IMG/VR virus record: IMGVR_UViG_3300020448_000027
Location: 1-29,991 of that record
Strand: one strand, 5' to 3'
From: a virus
DNA: 29,991 nucleotides
The notes under the pieces were generated by a model that was given only the letters and a program-made list of their open reading frames with translations, was not told where the DNA came from and did no database searches. Shown here piece by piece: positions 16,609-24,660 of the stretch; the stretch's first letter is position 1; the number at the start of each line of letters is the position of its first letter. Both the position numbers and the translations under genes were made by a program.

Positions 16609-19064
16609 TAAGTTCTTCTACTCCTCATGTGAAATACTCCTTCATATTCTGCACTAGCTAACAATGTAGGCAAGAATGTATTGTTCTTTACATCTATATC
16701 TACTCTATCTGACTTGCTCATAATAGGCACTTTAAATGTACCTGTATCTAAATTAATTTGACCAATAGAAGCAGAAGCAGCACCAAGCAAACGACCAGTA
16801 AATTTATGTAGAGATGTATCTCTATTCTCAGGTGTTACTTCTACTTGAAAAAAACCAGAATCTTCATACTTAATATAAAAATGATGTATTTGTAATCGAC
16901 CACTTATAAGTTCAGTAGCACCGCCACCACCTTGAGTTAACCTTTGTTGACTAAACCTATAGTGCATTTCATAAGGTTCACCAATAATAAATTTACTATT
17001 TCTAAAGTCTCCTGTTGCTGTAATCGTAGAGGTAGAACCATTAGTAGTATTAGTAGTTGTTAGTACTTGTCCTGATACAAGAGTTCTTGTATTGCCTTGA
17101 GCATCTACAAAAGTGCTAGTTTCATTACTAGCAAGATACCTGCCAACAACATTCATGTTGGCTCTTAACCTATAAGGAACTGTAAATGTAGAAATACCAG
17201 TACCAGAGTTGTAAGCAACAGATACACCACTAGTAGCTTCAGTTACCTTGTGGTCTAGATGATATTCAAACTCTGCGTTAGGTTCTCTAAAATTAGTTTC
17301 AAACGGTATTTTTTCTAAGGTTACTTTATTAGCTTCTTCTATAACCATTATCAAATCAGTACCAATAAAATCAATATTTAAAATAGACCTATTGCTATTT
17401 ATTGTGTAAGTAAACCAAGCGTTTAAAGCTTTAGTAAACCCTTCACCATATAACCATCTATTTACATATAATTTATTTGGATTATCTGTACCAAGCAAAA
17501 CAAGAATATCTTGGTTATTAGATACTGCCATTTTAAAAATGCCACTTGGTATTAGTCTTGGTACATGAATAGTTGTGTTTGCAGCATCTTGAATTTGTTG
17601 ATTACCTGCAATAATATATTCTCTTATACCTGCAAAAGAACCTTTTTTAGTTAAAAAATAAATAGAAGAACCAGAACCTACAGGCTGTGCTGCTGCGTTA
17701 CTTTCAAATTCAGTTTGTACTAAGACGTTAGCTGTTGAAGGTGTAAGGTTATCTGCTGAACTTGATAATACAAATTGCGTTTGTTCAGAAAACAATATAA
17801 GTTTTTCTCCCATAGTTACTGCGTGTTTTAGTATTGCAACTTTTGTATGAGATGCAGCTACGTCTATAGGTTCAGTATCTAAAACTGATATAACTGTTTC
17901 TGGAAAAAAATTAAAAAAATCTGATACTGTTGAAAGTACAACATTATCTGCGGCAAGAAACCCTAATCTATTTCTAAAAAAAAATACGTTATTAATTTTG
18001 TTACCAATAAAAGAAGGGTCTGGTGCAGATACTAAATCACCAACAATACGTTCACCCCATTTGGGTAATGTATATGTCGTACCAGATATTGTATATGTAT
18101 CACCATCTACTCTTGCAAATCTAAAATTACCATCAGCTTGACGTATAAGAACGTGTGGCATTGTGTCGTAATTAAATTTAAAAGGTATGCCAGCTTCTAC
18201 TGTTTCTGACCATTGCCCTTCTTCAAAAGCATTTCCATTATTAGTCGTAAATTTAACGTAGTAATTATCAAAGTCTGTACCTTCATCACCCACAATCTCT
18301 ACTACATATCCATTAGGTGACACATTTGGAAGATCAGTAAATTGCTGTACTGTATTTTTTATTACTGTCATCTTGGTATTACCTTGAGAGTCACTACCAT
18401 CTATTGAAAAATTACTGCCATCATTTTTTTTGATGTGTATTACAGGACCATTTCTAGCAATTGTAAAACCTGTAAGACCAGAGTTCAAACCAGCAGTAAG
18501 GTCAGTAGCAACAGTTGTAGTTGAAAGAGGATCATTACCAGTAGTATCATCTGTTACTGTGACACCATCTACAGTTACAGAGTAAGTTGTTTTAGATGTT
18601 GCTTGATTTATAAATACTATCGCTTGCGTAATATTACTAGCACTATTTGATACCGCTGAGTCCATAGCAGGTGTAATACTCGTATTAACAACAAAGGTAA
18701 AGTCAGCAATAGTAACTGTCTTCATTACATTTCTAGGATCTGATGTATTTAAATAGTTTGTACCATCTGGTTTGTTTACTGTTAATGGTGTGCCATCTAA
18801 TTCGTAAACTTGTACATTACCATTGCTAAATACTGCTACATATTGTTCAGAAGCATCTCTGTTTATAGTTTGTATATGAACATTACCAAGAGTAGAACTA
18901 CTAATACCAGCTAAAAATTGAGATCCAGACCTTTTTGTAAGACCAAGAACAGGGTTACTATCAGCATTGTCCTGTATGTCAGCGTGGTCTGCTTGCTTCA
19001 AAGCATCAGAAGATTGCGATATACCTCTTAATAATGTAGGTATAGCTCTTGATATAACAGCCAT
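16608..19064 (-). CDS. Tail tubular protein B (T7 gp12-like), 818 aa
   Basis: Length (818 versus 794 in T7 gp12) and place between tail tubular protein A and gp13 identify it as the nozzle protein that closes the tail. Supporting sequence: the N-terminus AVISRAIPTLLRGISQS with KQADHADIQDNADSNP, typical of gp12 proteins; a segment FFFRNRLGFLAADNVVLS at about 361-378; and a C-terminal GVFHMRSRRT. The rest is beta-rich with many Thr and Asn. It follows tail tubular protein A after 2 bases. Confidence 0.93.
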   Translation of the reverse strand: MAVISRAIPTLLRGISQSSDALKQADHADIQDNADSNPVLGLTKRSGSQFLAGISSSTLGNVHIQTINRDASEQYVAVFSNGNVQVYELDGTPLTVNKPDGTNYLNTSDPRNVMKTVTIADFTFVVNTSITPAMDSAVSNSASNITQAIVFINQATSKTTYSVTVDGVTVTDDTTGNDPLSTTTVATDLTAGLNSGLTGFTIARNGPVIHIKKNDGSNFSIDGSDSQGNTKMTVIKNTVQQFTDLPNVSPNGYVVEIVGDEGTDFDNYYVKFTTNNGNAFEEGQWSETVEAGIPFKFNYDTMPHVLIRQADGNFRFARVDGDTYTISGTTYTLPKWGERIVGDLVSAPDPSFIGNKINNVFFFRNRLGFLAADNVVLSTVSDFFNFFPETVISVLDTEPIDVAASHTKVAILKHAVTMGEKLILFSEQTQFVLSSSADNLTPSTANVLVQTEFESNAAAQPVGSGSSIYFLTKKGSFAGIREYIIAGNQQIQDAANTTIHVPRLIPSGIFKMAVSNNQDILVLLGTDNPNKLYVNRWLYGEGFTKALNAWFTYTINSNRSILNIDFIGTDLIMVIEEANKVTLEKIPFETNFREPNAEFEYHLDHKVTEATSGVSVAYNSGTGISTFTVPYRLRANMNVVGRYLASNETSTFVDAQGNTRTLVSGQVLTTTNTTNGSTSTITATGDFRNSKFIIGEPYEMHYRFSQQRLTQGGGGATELISGRLQIHHFYIKYEDSGFFQVEVTPENRDTSLHKFTGRLLGAASASIGQINLDTGTFKVPIMSKSDRVDIDVKNNTFLPTLLASAEYEGVFHMRSRRT

Positions 19065-19066
19065 AG

Positions 19067-19675
19067 TTATCTAATTAAAGCACTAGAAGGATTGTAAGTA
19101 TCAAAGATACTGGTAAGTGAAGGATCACCTCTTAATAAATTATGATCTCCATTTGCTAAGTCTGTTTCCATAAGTATTGCTCTAGCTCTTTGCTCGTCTT
19201 GTTGTGTATAAGTTCTTAATGATTGGTCACTTACAAGTCTATCAACAAATTTTCTTGCAGCTTGTATATTCATATAGTGTCTAGCTGGTTCTGGTATTTC
19301 ATCAAAATCTCTAAAATAAACAACAGTACAAATTAAGTCTTCATCAAACTCATACTTATTGTTTTGTCTGTCATATAATTTTAAACCACGTTGTATAGGA
19401 TCAATAGTCGGGTGTTGATGTATATTAGCGTCTACTCTTAATACATTTGTAGGAATGTTTATTTGATTAGATCCATCTCTTGTAAGGGTTACATCTATCT
19501 CAGTATTAAAAGACCAGCCTTCTGACTGTACACTTTTATTAACTTCAGTAAGAGTTGACTGAGCAATACGAGCATCAACAGGAAGTGTACCAATAAGACT
19601 ATTGATAGGTGCTTCTCCTATGGCAGCAAGCATTATGTTGATACATTCAAGTTCTGTGGTTGCAGCTACAGCCAT
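19067..19675 (-). CDS. Tail tubular protein A (T7 gp11-like), 202 aa
   Basis: This is the adaptor ring between the portal and the tail nozzle. The product has ELECINIMLAAIGEAPINSL near the start, a motif found in gp11-type and other phage head-tail adaptors. The middle has VQSEGWSFNTEIDVTL and LRVDANIHQHPTID. The C-terminal half holds ARHYMNIQAARKFVDRLV and QDEQRARAILME. Length matches T7 gp11 (196). It is the first gene after the capsid terminator. A purine-rich AGGGG lies about 11 bases before the ATG, inside the end of a possible 23-codon frame. Confidence 0.94.
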   Translation of the reverse strand: MAVAATTELECINIMLAAIGEAPINSLIGTLPVDARIAQSTLTEVNKSVQSEGWSFNTEIDVTLTRDGSNQINIPTNVLRVDANIHQHPTIDPIQRGLKLYDRQNNKYEFDEDLICTVVYFRDFDEIPEPARHYMNIQAARKFVDRLVSDQSLRTYTQQDEQRARAILMETDLANGDHNLLRGDPSLTSIFDTYNPSSALIR

Positions 19676-19678
19676 TAT

Positions 19679-19750
19679 TTAGTACCCCTTTTTTTTAATC
19701 TTAAGTGAGTCTCTCCCACCTTTCTTTTTCTTCTTCTTTGAATGATACAT
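19679..19750 (-). CDS. Possible tiny basic protein, 23 aa
   Basis: A 23-codon frame lies between the capsid terminator and tail tubular protein A. The product is MYHSKKKKKKGGRD followed by SLKIKKKGY, almost entirely basic, with a SLKI motif also seen in other small proteins of this phage. The stop is 3 bases before the next ATG. There is no clear Shine-Dalgarno, and it follows directly on the terminator T-run, so its expression needs readthrough or a promoter I cannot see. It may be a real conserved micro-protein or just leader sequence. Confidence 0.45.
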   Translation of the reverse strand: MYHSKKKKKKGGRDSLKIKKKGY

Positions 19751-19756
19751 GGTAAT

Positions 19757-19788
19757 AAAAAAAAGGGTATCTAATAATAAGATACCCT
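19757..19788 (-). terminator. Rho-independent terminator after the major capsid gene
   Basis: Read on the minus strand, a stem GGGTATCT / AGATACCC with a 7-base AT loop is followed directly by eight T residues. With the flanking A-T pair the stem is 9 bp. It starts about 12 bases after the capsid stop. This matches the place of the T-phi terminator after gene 10 in T7, which lowers tail gene transcription relative to capsid. Confidence 0.9.
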
Positions 19789-19799
19789 ATAAATTGAAA

Positions 19800-21047
19800 T
19801 TAAGAAGCAGATAGCTTAATAGTAGCTGCACATTCTGGTCTTAGGATTCCATGACCAAGAGCGTATTTTGCAACCATCAGCGTTCCTTGGTATAAAATAC
19901 CGTAGTCAGAACCAGAGATCTCAGTTGTCATATCCATAAGTTTTACTGTTCCCACAGCAGATTTATGAAAAACCAACCCTATGGTTTTACTATCGTCACC
20001 TGAGTAAGTGTTGTTCGCACCACTTGGGTTAGATCCTACGTTACTTTGAGGTACGTTGTTTGACATCATGATGGGTATGCCAGCAACTTGTTGTACCTTA
20101 CCAGAAGCAAACGAACCATTACCCTGTGGGTTAAAGTCAACGTCTACAGTTCTTGTAGCAGACTCGGCAAGTTTGTAGTACTCAGCAGGTGGTAGTACAC
20201 AGAAACGATCTGTTGGAGGAATGTCTCTTTCATCAAATGTCTGTGCAATGTCATAGATAGCTGCTGCTATCTCATCACCTGTGACGTTTGCTGAAGCTGT
20301 ATTACCATTAGCAAGTGTTAATACAAGACCACCATTACCACCACTAAGAGTAGTAGAAGCTCTGGAAGCGTTTGCAATTTGCTTGGCTACGTTCTGGTCA
20401 TAGGTTCTGGCTAAAGCCTTTCCTAATTCATCAGCATAGGTAGCTCTAACGTCATAGTGATTCTTCAAGATTGTTAACCTAAAGGCTCTTTATCCTTTAG
20501 TTCTGCATCTTTGCCATTGATGCAGTTCAGACTATATCTTCAACCCTGTGGGTTGCAAGGCACTCGTGTCTCCGTTACTTAGTTTCCTATCGGGAGTTAG
20601 TCGTTGAACCTTCTAACTTGTAGGTTAGCTTGGCTGCTGATTGTCCTTTTTGTTGGAGGATTTCCAGCAATTCACCTTGTTATCTTATTGCTGTTACCAG
20701 CAAAAGGCTCTAATCATTTTAGAAAAAAGCTCATCTATGTTCGCTATAAAACTCTGTGCAATTAGAAGATCATCAATGTTGATAATCTTTTCGTTTGCCT
20801 TGATTTGGTTAGCACCAACAAGAGGAGTTCCTACTGTATGGTATGCAGCAGTAGCAGTTCCTAATACTGGAAACTGTGCTGACTTACCACTTGTGATAGT
20901 ACGAACTGAATGAAGTTGCTCGTTAAAAATGTTATTTCTAGCAAAAGCTGTAAGCACTTCTCCAGAAAACACTTTCAGAAACAAAGCGTCAAAGTCTGTC
21001 CCTGAATTATTCACCAAACCAAGTCTACTTGTCGTGGCGTTAGCCAT
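19800..21047 (-). CDS. Major capsid protein (T7 gp10-like), split by a group I intron
   Basis: The coding parts are exon 1, 21047-20727 (107 codons), and exon 2, 20465-19800 (221 codons plus stop). Together they make a 328-residue coat protein (T7 gp10A is 345). Exon 1 contains FLKVFSGEVLTAFARNN, TSGKSAQFPVLGTATAAYH and KIINIDDLLIAQSFIANIDEL. Exon 2 begins KNHYDVRATYADELGKALAR. The T7 protein reads AMNHYDVRSEYTSQLGESLA at this place, so the join IDEL/KNHYDVR restores the family sequence without a gap. Unspliced RNA would add 10 codons and stop at TAA (117 aa). A strong Shine-Dalgarno AAGGAG (21059-21054) precedes the ATG by 6 bases, fitting high expression. A terminator follows. Confidence 0.95.
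20466..20726 (-). ncRNA. Group I intron (261 nt, IA-like, no endonuclease ORF) in the major capsid gene
   Basis: Self-splicing intron. The conserved core elements are present in order on the minus strand: P (AATTGCTGGAAA), Q (AATCAGCAGCCAAGC), R (TTCAACGACTA) and S (AAGATATAGTC). Helices I can pair by hand: P1, exon GCTT with intron GAGC giving the U.G splice-site wobble; P2, TTGCTG/CAGCAA with a GTAA loop; P3, CAAGGTG (20679-20673) with TGCCTTG (20562-20556); P4, TTGCTG/CAGCAG; P5, TCCT/AGGA; P6a, CTAAC/GTTAG; P7, CGACTA with TAGTC; P8, CAACCC/GGGTTG; P9, CTGCATC/GATGCAG; P9.1, CTAAAGG/CCTTTAG. A CTCC/GGAG pair between R and P3' fits the P7.1 region of subgroup IA. The intron ends in the required G (20466). 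No protein gene fits inside. Confidence 0.95.
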
Positions 21048-21157
21048 TTCAAACTCCTTGATTAATGTTTAAATTTGAGTAACTAACTTCGTTTCAATCC
21101 TTTCTCTCAAGTGGTATCTGACGCATCAGGCACAAGGATATTTAGATTTCTACTCTG
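21048..21157 (-). promoter_or_regulatory. Leader region of the capsid gene with strong ribosome binding site
   Basis: A 110-base gap between the small basic gene and the capsid start. It ends in AAGGAG, 6 bases before ATG, the best Shine-Dalgarno match in the window. Further up there is a small palindrome (CTGA-TGCG-TCAG) and the purine-rich stretch TTGAGAGAAAGG, which might be a phage RNA polymerase promoter or an RNA processing site as found before T7 gene 10. No repeated promoter consensus could be established by eye. Confidence 0.45.
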
Positions 21158-21430
21158 TTAAGTTTTTACAGACCCACAATTCCACTTGCGTAGTGCAAGA
21201 GCTTTGCGAGTTAGCTTGCCATCTTTATCTTTTAATGGTCCTTTTGCCTTCGACATTCTTGCACAAAAAGATTTCCTTCTTGCTTTTTGTCTAGGAGAAA
21301 GACCTGTCTTTTTAGTAACAGGAGCTTGCAAGTTTCCACCTGTTGCTTGGTTATACTTCTTACGACCAGAAGCAGTCAAACCACCTGTGGGGTCTTTATC
21401 CTTCTTGGTAAGAGATACACCTTTAGACAT
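21158..21430 (-). CDS. Small basic conserved protein, 90 aa
   Basis: The product has TGGLTASGRKKYNQATGGN, then QAPVTKKTG, then a Cys-containing segment RRKSFCARMSKAKGPLKD and RKALALRKWNCGS. This set of segments is a recognisable small family in marine phages and in some bacteria, function unknown. The two cysteines and the many Lys/Arg suggest nucleic-acid or capsid contact. It is the last of five tiny genes between scaffold and capsid, 32 bases after its upstream neighbour. Confidence 0.8.
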   Translation of the reverse strand: MSKGVSLTKKDKDPTGGLTASGRKKYNQATGGNLQAPVTKKTGLSPRQKARRKSFCARMSKAKGPLKDKDGKLTRKALALRKWNCGSVKT

Positions 21431-21462
21431 AAAAAATGTAAGCTACTTAAAATATAACACCT

Positions 21463-21717
21463 TTACGCAATCTTTAAACTATTTCTTTTTTTTCTTCTGT
21501 GTTGGTAACTAATCTTTTTTGCACCTGTCTTTTCTCTTTTAAACCTAGCCTTCTCTTTGCTACTCATCTCACCTGTAGTCTTTGGTGTCTTACTACTAAC
21601 TCTTTTTGAAGGTCTACAAGCAGGGTAAGGTCTTCCCTTTTCATCTTTACCTCTACCACAATCTTTGCCTGTTTTGACATCAACCCACTTTTCTTTAAAC
21701 CACCTTTTTAGACTCAT
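21463..21717 (-). CDS. Small basic conserved protein, 84 aa
   Basis: The sequence opens MSLKRWFKEKWVDVKTG, followed by CGRG and GRPYPACRPSKRVS with two cysteines. It then has SKEKARFKREKTG and a very basic tail ending NSLKIA. The WFKEKWVDVKTGK-CGR and YPACRPS pattern is a known small marine phage/bacterial family of unknown role. The ATG overlaps the stop of the 50-aa gene upstream (ATGA). The C-terminal SLKI is shared with other small proteins here. Confidence 0.8.
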   Translation of the reverse strand: MSLKRWFKEKWVDVKTGKDCGRGKDEKGRPYPACRPSKRVSSKTPKTTGEMSSKEKARFKREKTGAKKISYQHRRKKRNSLKIA

Positions 21718-21866
21718 TTGCCTACTTGTTTCTGTGCTTTGTTGTGTGCAGCTTTGAATGAAGAACCTTCACGCATGAGCTTCTTCATCATATCCATGTG
21801 TTTTTTAGAATGATGCTCTGAATGCTTCTTCAGAGTTCTCATTTGACTAAGACTAAGCTTTGCCAT
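21714..21866 (-). CDS. Small His/Lys-rich protein, 50 aa
   Basis: The start is ATG 21866-21864 and the stop TGA 21714-21716. The product MAKLSLSQMRTLKKHSEHHS continues with KKHMDMMKKLMREGSSF and ends in AHNKAQKQVGK. It is one strongly basic helix with a histidine cluster. Tiny proteins of this form (LKKHS-HHTKKHM) occur beside marine phage capsid genes; role unknown. It overlaps the upstream gene by 14 bases and the downstream one by 4, so all are likely made from one message. Confidence 0.75.
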   Translation of the reverse strand: MAKLSLSQMRTLKKHSEHHSKKHMDMMKKLMREGSSFKAAHNKAQKQVGK

Positions 21867-21972
21867 TTTTCTTTTTCTTTAGTCTACGAACTAATAAAAA
21901 ATCTTCTTTGGTAAGTTTACCATCACCAGTTTTATCAAGATTCTTTTTTTGTTTGTCTGTTAGTTTTTTCAT
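21853..21972 (-). CDS. Tiny EF-hand-like protein, 39 aa
   Basis: The product is MKKLTDKQKKNLDKTGDGKL followed by TKEDFLLVRR and a basic end. The segment DKTGDGKLTKED fits the 12-residue calcium-binding loop of an EF-hand (D at 1, 3 by T, 5 by D, G at 6, hydrophobic at 8), though the last ligand is D rather than the usual E. A single EF-hand would need to dimerise to bind Ca2+ well. It overlaps the 50-aa gene by 14 bases in another frame. Calcium binding is inferred from the loop only. Confidence 0.65.
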   Translation of the reverse strand: MKKLTDKQKKNLDKTGDGKLTKEDFLLVRRLKKKKNGKA

Positions 21973-21974
21973 AA

Positions 21975-22121
21975 TTAAGTTTTGCGATAACCACCACCAC
22001 GTTTCTTGTAAGTTCTTACAAGCCAAGCATTGGCATAAGCAGAAGGATAGACTCTAAACTTCTTCTTTGCTTCTGATTTTACCTGTGAGTAAAGTTTTGG
22101 ATTTGTAGGTTTGTTAGCCAT
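21975..22121 (-). CDS. Small conserved basic protein, 48 aa
   Basis: The start ATG 22121-22119 overlaps the scaffold stop (TAATG). The product begins MANKPTNPKLYSQVKSEAKK, then KFRVYPSAYANAWLVRTYKK and a Gly-rich basic end. The segment KF-VYPSAYANAW-V-TYK is well kept in small marine phage and bacterial proteins of unknown function. Its place directly after the scaffold gene hints at a role in head assembly, which is inference. Confidence 0.8.
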   Translation of the reverse strand: MANKPTNPKLYSQVKSEAKKKFRVYPSAYANAWLVRTYKKRGGGYRKT

Positions 22122-22915
22122 TAGCCGAATACGTTAGAACCTGCTAAACGTGCTTTTACATTTTCCGTATAAGATACGTCTTTTTCCCAACGAGGATCAG
22201 ACATAGCAGTTACTACTTCTGACGTAGATCTAAATGGTGTAGGTCCACCTGTAGATGCACGACCTGAGTAAAGATTTGGTTCAACTCCCATAGCGTTATT
22301 GTATTGTGAATAGATACCTTGAACAGCCAACTTAATAGCAGGTCCATCTCCTGTATCAGTTAACTTGTTAAAGGCTTTGACATCATCAGCAGGTAGATTT
22401 TCTATAGCCCAAGAAACCATTTGCTGATAGCTTTCATCTCCACCTACTGAGTCTCTAATACCTTGTGCATCTACTTCACCTGCCATAGAAGCATTGCGTA
22501 GACCATCTAAATAGGTATCAACAATTTGTCTTGAAAAGCCAGCTTCACTTAGCTTGCTGTAATCGTCTTCAGTAATCTCATCACTCTCTGCAAAACGATT
22601 TGATATGTCTACTGGATCAATACCAACTTCTTCTAGTACAGAAGCAAGGCCATCTCCATAAAATTCTTCTGCATTAAATTCAGAATCGTTAGTTTCTGTT
22701 TCTTGTTCTTCTGTCTGTTCTTCTGCTACATTTTCTGGTTCTTCTTTGGTTTGATCTATAGCACCAAGCTTACCTTCGAGTTCTTTGTAGCTGTTTACCA
22801 TATCCGCAGCAGTTTTAAACTTACCTGCGATAAGGCCATTCTCATCTCTTAGACTTTCAATATCTTGTGAAGACATTGGTGGTGTCTCTGAAACATTTAC
22901 TTGTGATGAAGTCAT
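22121..22915 (-). CDS. Capsid assembly scaffold protein (T7 gp9-like), 264 aa
   Basis: A very acidic protein between portal and capsid genes, as in all T7-like phages. It begins with SSQDIESLRDENGLIAGKF and a region KTAADMVNSYKELEGKLG, the usual N-terminal helix of scaffold proteins. A long Glu-rich linker follows (EEPENVAEEQTEEQE), then an alpha-helical half and a C-terminal WEKDVSYTENVKARLAGS. The C-terminal helix should bind coat protein and direct prohead size. Slightly shorter than T7 gp9 (307). Confidence 0.9.
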   Translation of the reverse strand: MTSSQVNVSETPPMSSQDIESLRDENGLIAGKFKTAADMVNSYKELEGKLGAIDQTKEEPENVAEEQTEEQETETNDSEFNAEEFYGDGLASVLEEVGIDPVDISNRFAESDEITEDDYSKLSEAGFSRQIVDTYLDGLRNASMAGEVDAQGIRDSVGGDESYQQMVSWAIENLPADDVKAFNKLTDTGDGPAIKLAVQGIYSQYNNAMGVEPNLYSGRASTGGPTPFRSTSEVVTAMSDPRWEKDVSYTENVKARLAGSNVFG

Positions 22916-22927
22916 AGTGGTTTTCTT

Positions 22928-23086
22928 TTAACTATAGTGAATTGTACTGCCATGTCTAGTAGTGACATCACCAGACTTTTCAGGTACAGGGTTTTCTTCG
23001 TTAACACCTAGTTTGCTAACGATAGCTTTTTCAGAGACAAACTTTCCATCTTCATCTCTTTTTCTACTAGACTTTTTACTGGGCAT
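22928..23086 (-). CDS. Small hypothetical protein, 52 aa
   Basis: The start was set at ATG 23086-23084 because a GGAGG lies about 10 bases before it; a longer frame reaches 23122 but would overlap the portal gene more. The product MPSKKSSRKRDEDGKFVSEK continues with AIVSKLGVNEENPVP and ends GSTIHYS. The basic then acidic layout suggests a small head accessory protein. It overlaps the portal 3' end by 11 bases and stops 12 bases before the scaffold gene. Confidence 0.7.
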   Translation of the reverse strand: MPSKKSSRKRDEDGKFVSEKAIVSKLGVNEENPVPEKSGDVTTRHGSTIHYS

Positions 23087-24659
23087 CTTGAGGTTCCTCC
23101 GTTGGTAATTGTTGTGAAGCATCAGCTAATTTTTTAGGATCAACTAATGGTGAGCCTAAAGCAGCAGGTCCAAGACTTTGAATAAGCTGTTGTTGTTGTG
23201 CAACCTCTTGTTCTGCTTGGATTTGTTCTTGTGTTTTTACTAGGTTAGCAGTATCTATACCAATACTGGTAGCAAGGCGTTTGACCGCTTCATCTACATT
23301 GACGTATTGTCTCATTACATCTGGTCCTAAAGCTTGAGCTACAGTTCCTATAAACTCTATCAGTTTGTTTCTATCATTACCTCTACCAAGTCCTTGAAGT
23401 CCTGTCACTATCTTGGGTTTGACCAATTCATCAGGCAGCTTGGGAACCTTGCCCTGTCTTACCAGTAAGTGCATACGTCTTCTTAAATATGGTAGTTGAA
23501 ACTCTTGAGTCAAAATACTATAGATACCACCAAGACTATTCTCTAGTTCTTGTGCCATAAGATTTATCTCGGCTGCTGTCACTCTTTCTGCATCACGTTG
23601 TACTGATCTTGCCATTAAGAAAGCAAACTCAAGTCTTGCTTCTATTCTTTGTATTGCACTAAAAGCAACAGAGAAGTCTGCGCTTTTCCCAACTTGCATC
23701 ACACTTATATCTGCTGCGGTTCCTTCTCGCACGGCTCCATTCGGGGCTTGACTAATAGTTGCTGCCCTTGTGACCCCATTCGGATTTACAAGAAAAAGCG
23801 TTTTCGCACTGGCAGCAGCGCCTTCGATTATTGCTTGCATTAAAGACTCAAGACTAATTAAGTCTCCTCTGTATTCTTCAACATAACCTCTACCATAATC
23901 TTCACCATCAACCCTAATAAATCTAAGAGGTAGCCAAGGTGTTACATCTACTCTTGATCTACCATCTGTATTTGGTATCTTCTCTCCCTTACATTCTTGA
24001 AACCAAAAGACATCATCATTAATTCTTTTTATATGCGTATATATATCAAGGTCATCTGTCATTGTTTTAGCGTCATAGTTCTCTTTCTTCTTGATCTGTT
24101 CTAAGAAAGCAGCAGGTAAAGCTTGTGGGTGTATTGTTTCTTTAGTTAGTATTTCTAATACGTTACCTACTTCATCACGCTTACAAACAAACTTAGATAA
24201 TGGAAAGACTTTAAGACCTGCATCTGTTAGATATAACAAGACATTACCTGATACGACTAGATGTTTGATAGCTTCAAACATGGCAACCCTATCATTAGAT
24301 ATTTCTATCTGATTCATCAAAGCATTTTCTATTGTTCGTAGTCCTTTATCTATCTCACTCTGCATTTGTTCTTGCCCTTGCTTTCTTATCTCAAGAGCAT
24401 CTATTTCTAATTTAAAAAATGCTGTGCTTGGAGGAAGCAAAGTCATTAATAATTTATTTGACAAACTGTTCACACCACGACTACCAGTAGCTTGGAAGGG
24501 AGTCTTTATTCTCGCCCTTGTTCCTGATGTCTGTTCTGGTATCAAGCTAGGTATCGTTAGCTTTGAAGATTCTTTTGCTTCTCTATCATAGACAGATCTA
24601 CTACCAACAAGTGCTTCATACCTACCTGCTGCGGTTGTGCCTTGTGCCGAGTATTCCAT
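23076..24659 (-). CDS. Portal protein (T7 gp8-like head-tail connector), 527 aa
   Basis: Length (527 versus 536 in T7 gp8) and place before scaffold and capsid identify the dodecameric portal through which DNA enters and leaves the head. Supporting motifs: GRYEALVGSRSVYDREAKE near the start, IKTPFQATGSRGVNSLSNKLL, and PFFKLEI-like TAFFKLEIDA. In the middle there is WLPLRFIRVDGEDYGRGYVE, a well-kept block of this family. Then come SLMQAIIEGAAASAKTLFLV and AERVTAAEINLMAQELENSLG. The C-terminal third is Gln-rich (EQEVAQQQQLIQ), probably a helical barrel. Confidence 0.96.
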   Translation of the reverse strand: MEYSAQGTTAAGRYEALVGSRSVYDREAKESSKLTIPSLIPEQTSGTRARIKTPFQATGSRGVNSLSNKLLMTLLPPSTAFFKLEIDALEIRKQGQEQMQSEIDKGLRTIENALMNQIEISNDRVAMFEAIKHLVVSGNVLLYLTDAGLKVFPLSKFVCKRDEVGNVLEILTKETIHPQALPAAFLEQIKKKENYDAKTMTDDLDIYTHIKRINDDVFWFQECKGEKIPNTDGRSRVDVTPWLPLRFIRVDGEDYGRGYVEEYRGDLISLESLMQAIIEGAAASAKTLFLVNPNGVTRAATISQAPNGAVREGTAADISVMQVGKSADFSVAFSAIQRIEARLEFAFLMARSVQRDAERVTAAEINLMAQELENSLGGIYSILTQEFQLPYLRRRMHLLVRQGKVPKLPDELVKPKIVTGLQGLGRGNDRNKLIEFIGTVAQALGPDVMRQYVNVDEAVKRLATSIGIDTANLVKTQEQIQAEQEVAQQQQLIQSLGPAALGSPLVDPKKLADASQQLPTEEPQDAQ

Positions 24660-24660
24660 A

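Noticed and set aside
19800-20468. Second half of the capsid as a separate gene starting at TTG
   Set aside because: The TTG is inside the intron end, has no ribosome binding site, and the protein would lack the N-terminal third of the coat fold. The intron model explains both halves.
20466-20726. Frameshift, assembly error or insertion sequence as cause of the split capsid
   Set aside because: The gap holds a complete set of group I intron core elements and helices, and removal restores the exact frame.
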